From Gammaproteobacteria bacterium UBA5338 (GTDB taxonomy: Bacteria > Pseudomonadota > Gammaproteobacteria > Pseudomonadales > UBA5862), in the NCBI GenBank assembly GCA_002408105.1, contig DHQM01000102.1, forward strand, positions 1-13,348: 13,348 nucleotides of DNA. The letters run 5' to 3'. Positions within the stretch are counted from its first letter, which is position 1. Each line of letters begins with the position of its first letter. Below, piece after piece: positions 1 to 6,174 of this stretch. Position numbers and translations under genes: made by a program. Under the pieces are notes generated by a model. It saw only the letters and a list, made by a program, of their open reading frames with translations, did not search any database and was not told the DNA's origin.

Positions 1-134
1 TCGATGTCATCGGCTGGGGTTGGGTCCTGCAGCGCAGCTTGCAGGCGTCGATTCCAAGCGGCAACTTCAGTCCAGTCTTCATTGGCCACATGGCGCTGCA
101 GGTCATCGATGTGAAGCCCGTGTACGTCACCCAT
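1..134 (-). CDS. FliT-like flagellar chaperone, N-terminal fragment (runs off the window)
   Basis: An open frame starts at an ATG at 132-134 and stays open for 44 codons to the window edge. A strong Shine-Dalgarno sequence (AGGAGGTG, minus strand, 141-148) sits 6 bases before the ATG, and the gene starts only 25 bases after the fliS stop, so it is very probably translated from the fliS transcript. The visible protein begins MGDVHGLHIDDLQRH and contains DWTEVAAWNRRLQAAL, a charged amphipathic helix with a Trp-rich start. Small helical proteins of this look directly after fliS are usually FliT or FliT-like, the chaperone for the cap protein FliD. The call rests mainly on position and on the helical, acidic character; too little sequence is present to see the family-defining C-terminal part, so no gene symbol is given. 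It could also be an unrelated small flagellar accessory protein. Confidence 0.6.
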   Translation of the reverse strand, partial: MGDVHGLHIDDLQRHVANEDWTEVAAWNRRLQAALQDPTPADDI

Positions 135-159
135 TGGTTGCACCTCCTGTCGACAACAA

Positions 160-597
160 CTAGCGGTATGCAAGCCCGCCAGTGGCCAGCGGTGGGCCCA
201 TTTGGCTTTGGTCACGGATCCCCTCCCAACCGGATTTGACCTCTCGAATCAGTTCGCTGACTTCATCCACGGGGGCCACGTCCTCGCTGCGATTCGCTTC
301 GAACAGCCGCACCGTCATGTACTGGTACAGGGCGTCCAGGTTTTCCGCGAGTTGACCGCCTTGTTCCAGGTCCAGCGCTCCACGCAGCCCGTCCAGTATG
401 CCAACCGCCCCGTTCAGGGCCTGGGTTCGCCCTTCTCGGTCACCGCTTGCCAGGGCACCACGCGCGCGGGCCAACCGCTCGAGTGCACCGGCGAGCAGCA
501 TATCGATCAACCGGTGCGGGTCGGCTTCCATAACCGCGGCATTGGTGCCAATGCGCTGGTACGCCTGGACTGCTTGACTGCGGGGATTCATGTACAT
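160..597 (-). CDS. fliS: FliS, flagellin export chaperone
   Basis: FliS binds the C-terminal disordered part of flagellin in the cytoplasm, prevents early polymerisation and delivers it to the flagellar type III export gate. The 145-residue product has the usual FliS length. It starts with the family's Tyr-containing N-terminal segment (SQAVQAYQRIG, about residues 7-17), followed by the helix with PHRLIDMLLAGALERLARAR (about 27-46) and the later helix LDALYQYMTVRLFEAN (about 88-103), which together form the four-helix bundle. The ATG at 597 is chosen because AGGTGA lies 3 bases upstream; a second ATG six bases further in (591) would also be workable and gives a start MNPRSQ. It lies 50 bases after fliD and 25 before the fliT-like gene, as part of the same cap-and-chaperone transcript. 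Nothing looks broken. Confidence 0.95.
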   Translation of the reverse strand: MYMNPRSQAVQAYQRIGTNAAVMEADPHRLIDMLLAGALERLARARGALASGDREGRTQALNGAVGILDGLRGALDLEQGGQLAENLDALYQYMTVRLFEANRSEDVAPVDEVSELIREVKSGWEGIRDQSQMGPPLATGGLAYR

Positions 598-622
598 GGC
601 TCACCTAAAGTGTTGGAAGTTA

Positions 623-639
623 CCGCCTCCTGGAAGCGG
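623..639 (-). other. Small inverted repeat in the fliD-fliS gap
   Basis: Just after the fliD stop the minus strand reads CCGCTTCC-A-GGAGGCGG, a near-perfect inverted repeat with one G-T wobble. As RNA it would fold into a short hairpin of about 7 pairs. There is no run of U after it, so it is not an intrinsic terminator. It could slow decay or ribosome entry between fliD and fliS, but this is inference from the repeat alone. Confidence 0.4.
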
Positions 640-647
640 CGACGGCA

Positions 648-2468
648 TCACTCGGCCTGACGTGTGGCCAAGGCTTCGAGGCCGCTGAGTTGGGTGGTCA
701 GAAATGCCTGCGTGCTCTGCAGCTCGCTCACCAAACTGTCGAGGACAGAGAACTGGGCCTGCAGATTGGATTCGAATTTGGTCAGATACCGCGCCAGCGC
801 AAGCCGCTGGTCCGCGATGTCCGTCAGTTGAATGTCCAACTGATCTGTTTTGCTTTGCAGCAAGCCGTCCGCACCGCTGTAACGCTCGAGCAGGCCATCA
901 AGAGCGGCGGCAAAGCCCACCGATGTTTCGCGTTGCGCCGGCGTCACCTCGGCAAGTTGCGTAACCCCCGCATCGGGATCAAACGCAAGCCGTGAGAGAC
1001 CGGTGGAATCCGAGTCGTTCCCATCGTCATCGACCACGGCAACCCGAATTGCAGCGCCAGGCTCTGAGCCGGAAAGCGTCAACGCGTAGGAACCGTCATC
1101 AAGCAAGCGGTATCCAGCGATCACCCCAGGGTTGGTCGGCGCATTGTTGATGGCATCAATGATGGATGCCAAGCCATCATCGACACCCGCGGTGATGGTG
1201 AGGCTCAAGGTTTCATCCGCGTACTCAATTTCTAGCGTCCCGCCACCAAGTGCTGAGCTGGGGGAAGCAAACCCAACCGATTCCAGTTGCGCCCTTTGAT
1301 CGAACGGTTCACCGTCTGACCCCAAGAGCAGCGCCACTTCCTCTGCGCCACCGGCGTCGAGCGCCTGATCCAGGGTTGCCTGATCAAGCTCCAGCGTTCC
1401 GGAGCTGGTGATCGTCAAACCGAGTTTGGTCAGGTTGTTGAGTTCGGACGCGATGCCATCGAAATCGCGGAACAGCATGGCGCTGAGGCCACCGCTCAAC
1501 CCACGCACTGTGCTGTCGCCAATCAGGCTACCCGCCTGACCCGCGTCGGCGTCATAGCCCGTCAGGCTGCTGAGGCCACTGTGAAACTCGTTGTAGGCGG
1601 CAACAAAATCGCCGAGTGCGCTCGAGATCGCTTGCGCCGTGGCGGTCTCGGCTGCAACCGACACCTTTACCGGGTCGGTCGAGACGGCCAATGCGGTCAG
1701 GTCAACACCGATGACGACGTCTTCGAACCCGTTGCCCGCAGCGTTCGTCATCGTCACACCATTGACAACGATCTGGGCGTCGACGGCTGCCCGGGCCTGG
1801 GTCATGTTTTGCCCACCCCCCACAGGTGCGCTGGCATCAAAGGCGAGGCGCGACAACCCTGAGAGATCCGTGTTGTTTGCGTCGTCATCGGTGACGGTCA
1901 ACTGCAACGCGTGGTCGCTGCCGACACCTTGCCCTTCAAGCACCAGGTGGCTGGCGCTACCGGTATTGATCACCGTGGCCTGCACACCAAAGTTGTCGTC
2001 CGCCGCGTTGATGGCATCGCGCAGGTCATTCAGGCTGCTCAGCTCCGACAAGACCGATACGGAGAACGTCTCGCCGGCAGCGTTTTCAATCGTCAGGGTT
2101 CCGCCGCCGAGGTCTACAGAAGCTGAAGCCTCAGCAAGGCTCACCAGACGGTGTGCGCTCGCAACCTGATCCACCACCACTTCGAGGTCGGTTGGTTGCG
2201 CCAATGCACTGGCGGAAACCTGGACCACGGAGGAATCGGAAGAAGAGGCCTTGAACTGCGCGGATGGTTGCAGCGACTTCAGCGATGCCAATGAAGCCCG
2301 GAAGTCGTCCACTGCGGCAGTCACTGCACCGTACCCAGACAGGCGAACCTGTACGTCCGCTTCCTGTCGATCGAGTAGAGCGCGCTTGGCGCTGCCCTCG
2401 GCCTCGACGAGGCCCGTCAGGATGGTTCCAAGGTCCAATCCAGAACCCACTCCCAAGGCTGAAATCAT
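648..2468 (-). CDS. fliD: FliD, flagellar filament cap (hook-associated protein 2)
   Basis: FliD forms the cap at the filament tip that guides incoming flagellin into place. The product is 606 residues, longer than the roughly 470 residues of the Salmonella and Pseudomonas aeruginosa proteins. The N-terminal FliD domain opens with ISALGVGSGLDLGTILTGLV, the hallmark of the family, and runs to about residue 110. A flagellin-hook IN type module follows at about 121-211, then the FliD C-terminal domain with LTKLGLTITSSGTLELDQ (about 346-363). A second copy of the IN-type module sits at about 408-497, and the terminal coiled-coil region (about 515-595) contains LLQSKTDQLDIQLTDI and LDSLVSELQSTQAFL. 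The extra length is explained by the second module. Translation starts at the ATG at 2468; its ribosome site is weak (AGGTAAAGG about 9 bases upstream). flaG lies 56 bases upstream and fliS follows, so FliD is made beside the flagellin chaperone. No stop or frameshift is seen. Confidence 0.97.
   Translation of the reverse strand: MISALGVGSGLDLGTILTGLVEAEGSAKRALLDRQEADVQVRLSGYGAVTAAVDDFRASLASLKSLQPSAQFKASSSDSSVVQVSASALAQPTDLEVVVDQVASAHRLVSLAEASASVDLGGGTLTIENAAGETFSVSVLSELSSLNDLRDAINAADDNFGVQATVINTGSASHLVLEGQGVGSDHALQLTVTDDDANNTDLSGLSRLAFDASAPVGGGQNMTQARAAVDAQIVVNGVTMTNAAGNGFEDVVIGVDLTALAVSTDPVKVSVAAETATAQAISSALGDFVAAYNEFHSGLSSLTGYDADAGQAGSLIGDSTVRGLSGGLSAMLFRDFDGIASELNNLTKLGLTITSSGTLELDQATLDQALDAGGAEEVALLLGSDGEPFDQRAQLESVGFASPSSALGGGTLEIEYADETLSLTITAGVDDGLASIIDAINNAPTNPGVIAGYRLLDDGSYALTLSGSEPGAAIRVAVVDDDGNDSDSTGLSRLAFDPDAGVTQLAEVTPAQRETSVGFAAALDGLLERYSGADGLLQSKTDQLDIQLTDIADQRLALARYLTKFESNLQAQFSVLDSLVSELQSTQAFLTTQLSGLEALATRQAE
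978..1247 (-). repeat. Second copy of the duplicated beta module in FliD
   Basis: Encodes FliD residues about 408-497. It starts GGGTLEIE, contains IIDAIN (about 436-441), and ends VVDDDGNDSDSTGLSRLAFD. It matches residues 121-211 of the same protein over nearly the same length, with identical GLSRLAFD at the end. The codons for the shared end differ at many synonymous positions, so this is an old or selected protein-level repeat and not a recent DNA duplication. Confidence 0.8.
1836..2108 (-). repeat. First copy of the duplicated beta module in FliD
   Basis: Encodes FliD residues about 121-211, starting GGGTLTIE, containing LRDAIN (about 149-154) and ending TVTDDDANNTDLSGLSRLAFD without its first residue. 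It resembles the flagellin-hook IN motif region normal for FliD. The partner copy lies near residues 408-497 of the same gene. Confidence 0.8.
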
Positions 2469-2524
2469 GCGTCTGTACCTTTACCTACCTGGACCGCTGG
2501 GTGACGGCAGAGGAATCAAGCTTG

Positions 2525-3001
2525 CTAGGCCTCGGCCTGCAACAACCCACCGAGCGCCGGCCGCAAGACCGAAACTGAAGGGCCCTCGCCACTGCCCCGG
2601 CCTGGGTCGGATTCCAACCTTTCTTGCAAGTCTGCGGCCAGCTTCACCAGGTGTTCCGCCGGAATTTGTCGAATCACCTCGTCGGTTTTTCCATCGCGCA
2701 CTGTAATTAGGGATTTCCCGGTGGCTTCGTCCACTGAGAACTGCAAATCTCGCGAGACGCGCTGAATGAACTGGTTCAGTTGTTCCACCACTGCATCGGC
2801 TGAAGTTGCGGCAACCGCCCGAGGTTCCGCGGGAATTTCACGCCGCAACGGCGAGGCATTGCCAGCCGGGATTGAGTCGAGTGCACCCGCTTCTTGCGCG
2901 CGGGTCGCTGCACCTGCGGCTGTGGATTCCGATCGCACCGCACGCTGGGTTGCCAGCGTGGCGGTCGATTCGGTGCGCTGAACAATCGAATGGATGCCCA
3001 T
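2525..3001 (-). CDS. flaG: FlaG family protein
   Basis: FlaG proteins are small flagellar accessory proteins encoded next to flagellin; in several bacteria their loss alters filament length, but the molecular role is unsettled. The conserved FlaG core covers about residues 70-130 with VVEQLNQFIQRVSRDLQFSV, then GKSLITVRDGKTDEVIRQIP and EHLVKLAADLQERL, the classic pattern of a helix, two strands and a terminal helix. The first 65 residues are Ala/Ser/Thr-rich and probably disordered. I start it at the ATG at 3001, 8 bases after GAGG (3010-3013); a GTG directly before it (3004) is an alternative giving one extra residue, with a tighter 5-base spacing. The gene sits between fliC and fliD as in Pseudomonas and Vibrio. 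A 9-base tail past the core ends LGGLLQAEA. I see no separate promoter of known flagellar type before it. Confidence 0.93.
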   Translation of the reverse strand: MGIHSIVQRTESTATLATQRAVRSESTAAGAATRAQEAGALDSIPAGNASPLRREIPAEPRAVAATSADAVVEQLNQFIQRVSRDLQFSVDEATGKSLITVRDGKTDEVIRQIPAEHLVKLAADLQERLESDPGRGSGEGPSVSVLRPALGGLLQAEA

Positions 3002-3026
3002 CACGCCTACCTCGTGGGCTGGCCTC

Positions 3027-3039
3027 GGGTCACAGACCC
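3027..3039 (-). other. Short perfect stem-loop before flaG
   Basis: GGGTC and GACCC flank a three-base centre, about 23 bases before the flaG start and upstream of its GAGG ribosome site. It would form a five-pair hairpin in the RNA. No function can be assigned; it may tune flaG translation or be chance. Confidence 0.3.
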
Positions 3040-3128
3040 TGTTCAGCCCTGATTCGGTTGAAAGAAGGCCTGAGCCCTCCCGTGTCTTTTGCGAGTCAAT
3101 TTACAGGAGGCTCGGGTTGGAGGTCGGT

Positions 3129-3162
3129 CGCCACGGGGCAGGCAATGCCTTCCCCCGTGGCG
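3129..3162 (-). terminator. Stem-loop after fliC, possible weak or partial terminator
   Basis: Fourteen bases after the fliC stop the transcript can form a perfect ten-pair stem (CGCCACGGGG with CCCCGTGGCG, arms 3153-3162 and 3129-3138). The 14-base loop contains a further small inverted repeat, AGGC-ATT-GCCT. The stem is very stable, but the bases after it are ACCGACCTCC with no U-run, so it is not a classic intrinsic terminator. It may act as a 3' stabiliser that makes fliC message abundant relative to flaG-fliD, or as a Rho-assisted stop. The stem is seen directly; its role is inferred. Confidence 0.6.
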
Positions 3163-3176
3163 GCTCGACACACCGG

Positions 3177-4700
3177 TTACTGCAGGAGCGAGAGCACTTG
3201 CTGCGGCAGGGCGTTCGCCTGCGACAGCATGGACAACCCGGCCTGCTGCAACACCTGCGCTTTGGTCAGCGCGGCAGTCTCCGCGGCAAAGTCCGCATCG
3301 CGAATCCTCGAGCGCGCTGCGGCTGCGTTCTCGGATACGTTTTGCAGGTTGGAGATGGTGGAAGAGAACCGGCTTTGCACGGCACCCAAGGTCGCACGGG
3401 AAGAGTCAATCTGCGCGATTGCAGAGTCGATCAGGCCCAACGCGGTCTGTGCGCCGGAAGCCGTGCTGATGTCGACGTCCTGAATCCGTTGCGAAGAGGT
3501 CGCAACCGTGCCCGCACCCGTTGCCGACGTCATGATTCCACCAGAGGTGTTGGTGGTGGCCACTGAAATCGAGCTGCTGCTGCTAAGGCTCGTGGTGAAC
3601 TGGATGTCACCGGTGACCTTGATGCTGTCGGTGCCACCTTGGGTCAGGCTCACCGCCGTTCCTTCCGCACTGCCATCGTACAGCAGGGTGTCGACAGTCA
3701 CTGTCGAGGCGCTGCCGCTACCACCGGCCGCCACTGCGGCGAAGGTCACGGTGACGTCATTGCCCGTCTCGTCCACGACATCCACAGTGCCATCGCCGTT
3801 GTCCGTCACCGTCAAGCCACCGAGGGCGCTGTTGTTCTGAATGGCTGTGGCAATGGCGCCGCCGAGGGCCGCGGCACTGCCGCCAGTTTGTGCGCCGATG
3901 CTGACTCCATTGACTTCCAGGGTCACACCGTCTGCACCGTCGTCAGCGGTGACCGCAATGCGAGCCCCGCTCTTGGCGTCTGCGGCAACACCGGACACGT
4001 TGGCGTTGATCTGGTCGGCCACATCAGCGGCAGATGCCCCTGCGGAGACGTTCAGCGCAGTGGCCGATCCATCTACGGTGAAGGTGAGGGTCTGCGAAGC
4101 GATGTTGTTGGTGCTCGCCAGGTTGGCGGCCGTGACGGCCGAGGATTCGTTGGCAACGTCAAAATTCGCGAACGACACGGTATTGATGCTGCCAAGGTCA
4201 TCGGTCTGGGCTGAAGTGATCGAGAACCGCACGGTTTCGTTGGCGTTCGAGCCCACCTGGAATGCTTTTGAAGAAAACGTCCCGTTAAGCAATTTTTGGC
4301 TGCCGAAACTGGTGTTGTTGGCAATCCGGTCCAGTTCGGCTTTCAGCTGGGTCACTTCCTGGTTCAACGCACTGCGCTCGGACGCGCCGTTGGAGGCGTT
4401 GGCAGCCTGGATCGAAAGCACCCGCATCCGCTGCAGGATGTTGGTGGATTCTTGCAGTGCACCCTCTGCGGTCTGTGCCAAAGAGATGCCGTCGTTGGCG
4501 TTGCGCACCGCTTGGTTGAGGCCATTGACCTGGCTGGTCAGGCGGTTGGAGATTTGCAGTCCAGCAGCGTCGTCTTTGGCGCTGTTGATGCGCAGTCCGG
4601 AAGACAGACGTTGCAGACTGGTGTTCAGGGCGTCCGACGTGCCGGACAGGTTGCGCTGGGCGTTGATGGACGCCAGGTTGGTCGCTATACCGAGAGCCAT
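3177..4700 (-). CDS. fliC: FliC, flagellin (filament subunit)
   Basis: Flagellin is exported through the growing flagellum and polymerises under the FliD cap into the filament. The 507-residue product has the conserved helical N-terminal D0/D1 region (about 1-175, starting [17 protein letters not shown] and including [20 protein letters not shown]) and the matching C-terminal region (about 405-507, ending [15 protein letters not shown]). The centre (about 176-400) is the variable surface domain, rich in Ala, Gly, Ser, Thr and Asp; it has an IN-type stretch near 203-265 and a serine run at about 371-377. Residues Arg91, Leu95 and Glu115 match the Salmonella positions that contact TLR5, so this is the TLR5-recognised flagellin class by inference. 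Translation starts at the ATG at 4700 behind a strong AGGAGGAG (4707-4714). It has its own FliA promoter. No flagellin-modification genes lie between flgL and fliC, unlike in P. aeruginosa. Confidence 0.98.
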   Translation of the reverse strand: MALGIATNLASINAQRNLSGTSDALNTSLQRLSSGLRINSAKDDAAGLQISNRLTSQVNGLNQAVRNANDGISLAQTAEGALQESTNILQRMRVLSIQAANASNGASERSALNQEVTQLKAELDRIANNTSFGSQKLLNGTFSSKAFQVGSNANETVRFSITSAQTDDLGSINTVSFANFDVANESSAVTAANLASTNNIASQTLTFTVDGSATALNVSAGASAADVADQINANVSGVAADAKSGARIAVTADDGADGVTLEVNGVSIGAQTGGSAAALGGAIATAIQNNSALGGLTVTDNGDGTVDVVDETGNDVTVTFAAVAAGGSGSASTVTVDTLLYDGSAEGTAVSLTQGGTDSIKVTGDIQFTTSLSSSSSISVATTNTSGGIMTSATGAGTVATSSQRIQDVDISTASGAQTALGLIDSAIAQIDSSRATLGAVQSRFSSTISNLQNVSENAAAARSRIRDADFAAETAALTKAQVLQQAGLSMLSQANALPQQVLSLLQ

Positions 4701-4706
4701 TGTGTG

Positions 4707-4733
4707 CTCCTCCTACAGGAACCTGTTGGTTCC
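4707..4733 (-). promoter_or_regulatory. fliC leader: stem-loop next to a strong ribosome binding site
   Basis: The fliC leader has the hairpin GGAACC-AACA-GGTTCC (4718-4733) immediately before AGGAGGAG (4707-4714), the ribosome binding site. A competing short pairing of TTCC with the GGAG of the ribosome site is also possible, so the two folds would expose or hide it. The leader carries several GGA triplets, the core of CsrA/RsmA sites. This makes translational control of flagellin plausible, but none of it is shown by the sequence alone. Confidence 0.5.
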
Positions 4734-4786
4734 GTTCCATTTCAGCGGACATACCGTGTGATCGATATTCACCGCTCCCAAGGAGG

Positions 4787-4813
4787 TTATCGGCAAGCGT
4801 GGCGGTAGGTTTA
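4787..4813 (-). promoter_or_regulatory. Sigma-28 (FliA) promoter for fliC
   Basis: The minus strand has TAAA (4810-4813), a 15-base spacer, then GCCGATAA (4787-4794), which is an exact match to the FliA consensus TAAA-N15-GCCGATAA. The predicted start is near 4780, leaving a leader of about 80 bases before the ATG. A run of seven A (4838-4844) and an AT-rich inverted repeat CTGAA-TTA-TTCAG (4824-4836) lie just upstream and could act as an UP-type element. This places fliC in the late class, switched on after hook completion when FlgM is exported. Confidence 0.95.
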
Positions 4814-4911
4814 GCCCTAACTACTGAATAATTCAGGTTTTTTTGCAGTGCCCGGCGCCAGAATTCCGGCTTAAAACAGACCGAATTGCGACGGGCGCAC
4901 GTCGCTGGCGT

Positions 4912-6162
4912 TCAGCGCAGGAAATTGAACAGCGACAGGTTCATGGTGCGCACATAGGACTGCTGCGCCGCCTGCAGGGCGACCGACTCCAGATTGAGCC
5001 GGCTGACCGCCTCGGCAAAGTCGACTTCCTTGAGTGCGGTCAGCGTTTCCTGGGTGGCGATTTGCCAGTCGGCATTGCTGGCTTCGATTGAATCCAGCCC
5101 ATTGAGCCGACCCCCGATTTGACCGCGGGCCCGGTCGACATGAGCGAGGCCCTGATCGACGCCAATCAGCGCATCGGCCAAGCGTTCCTGAAACTCCAGT
5201 TCGTCGATGGCCCCATCGGCGACCTGCTCCAGTGCATCGGCCAAGCCCGCCACGATGTTGGGAAGGCTTTGCTGTGTCTGCGACCCCGGCGTGACCAACA
5301 GGCGGTCGCCTGGGTTGGGGGCACCGCTAAGTTCGATGTTGATCCCGGAAAATTCAACCCGCTGTCCACTGGCATAGGGGATCGGACCGACGCCATGGCC
5401 TTCCGGCTGATCAACAGCGATGGGCAGGCCGGTGCCCTGATCGATCACCTGATAACTCGGCCCGGCCCCAAACTCGATTCGCCAACTGGTACTGCTGAGT
5501 GCACTCGCGTCGAGCGCGGCCTGCTCGGCCACCGCAACCGCACTTGCAATCAGAGTTCCGGTGTTGGCAGCATCGGCGGCCACCGTGGGGTCACGTGGCT
5601 CAAGCACGGCGCCAAACAATGCCGCACCGGAGTGGCTTACGGCTGTGCGCACCCCCGGCGCAACTTCCAGTTCGCGGACCCCCTGATCGCCCTCAAACTG
5701 GTAGTGCCCCGTGGCATCCTTGGCAAAGGGCTGGCGGTGCGATTGGTAGCCCGCGAACAGGTATTCGCCTTGGGCATTTTGCTGATTGAGGCGGGCCACC
5801 AATTCGTCGACCCGGGTCCGAACCTCGGTGGCCAGGGCACGGCGGCTCCCAGCATCCAGCGCGCCGTCGCCGGCTTGTATGTTGAGCTGACGAACGCTCT
5901 GCAACAGTTCGGTGACCTGTTGCAGCACCGCTTCCTCAGCCCCCAAGGTCTGGCGGGCCGAGGCAATGTTTTGTTGGTACTGGTCGGTGGTGGAGAGGTC
6001 CTGTTCCAGCCGCTGAATCGCTGCAAAGGCGACCGGATCATCACCCGCACGCTCCACCCGAAGACCACTCGAGACCTGATGCTGGGCGTCGGCCACCGAC
6101 GCCTGTCGATCAAGAATCGCACGCAGCCCCTGGGCTGCCCACTCTGCCGTTGAAATTCGCAT
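4912..6162 (-). CDS. flgL: FlgL, hook-filament junction protein (HAP3)
   Basis: FlgL forms the second layer of the junction between hook and filament. The 416-residue product starts MRISTAEWAAQGLRAILDRQ, typical of FlgL, with a flagellin-like N-terminal helical region to about 140 (including VSSGLRVERAGDDPVAFAAI). A beta-rich middle covers about 200-295, and the flagellin-like C-terminal helix ends YVRTMNLSLFNFLR. The middle has the pattern FSGINIELSGAPNPGDRLLV (about 271-290), shared with FlgK. The ATG at 6162 follows GGAGG by 6 bases and lies 12 bases after the flgK stop, so the two junction proteins are coupled. It is the last gene before the fliC promoter; no U-tailed terminator is visible after it, so some read-through into fliC is possible. 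Longer than the roughly 317 residues of the Salmonella protein because of the middle module. Confidence 0.96.
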   Translation of the reverse strand: MRISTAEWAAQGLRAILDRQASVADAQHQVSSGLRVERAGDDPVAFAAIQRLEQDLSTTDQYQQNIASARQTLGAEEAVLQQVTELLQSVRQLNIQAGDGALDAGSRRALATEVRTRVDELVARLNQQNAQGEYLFAGYQSHRQPFAKDATGHYQFEGDQGVRELEVAPGVRTAVSHSGAALFGAVLEPRDPTVAADAANTGTLIASAVAVAEQAALDASALSSTSWRIEFGAGPSYQVIDQGTGLPIAVDQPEGHGVGPIPYASGQRVEFSGINIELSGAPNPGDRLLVTPGSQTQQSLPNIVAGLADALEQVADGAIDELEFQERLADALIGVDQGLAHVDRARGQIGGRLNGLDSIEASNADWQIATQETLTALKEVDFAEAVSRLNLESVALQAAQQSYVRTMNLSLFNFLR

Positions 6163-6174
6163 GTTCAGCCTCCG

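Noticed and set aside
3050..3105. Possible FliA or RpoN promoter before flaG (an ACCGAATC resembling the -10, and a GG-N10-GC spacing)
   Set aside because: The first has no -35 at the right distance; the second fits only the dinucleotide spacing, with the flanking consensus bases missing.
3841..4761. A 306-codon open frame on the plus strand opposite fliC
   Set aside because: It is an antisense shadow of fliC, produced by GC-rich third positions; the product has no recognisable motif and no ribosome site or promoter supports it.
5119..6153. A 344-codon open frame on the plus strand opposite flgL
   Set aside because: Same reason: complete overlap with a clearly real FlgL and no coding character of its own.
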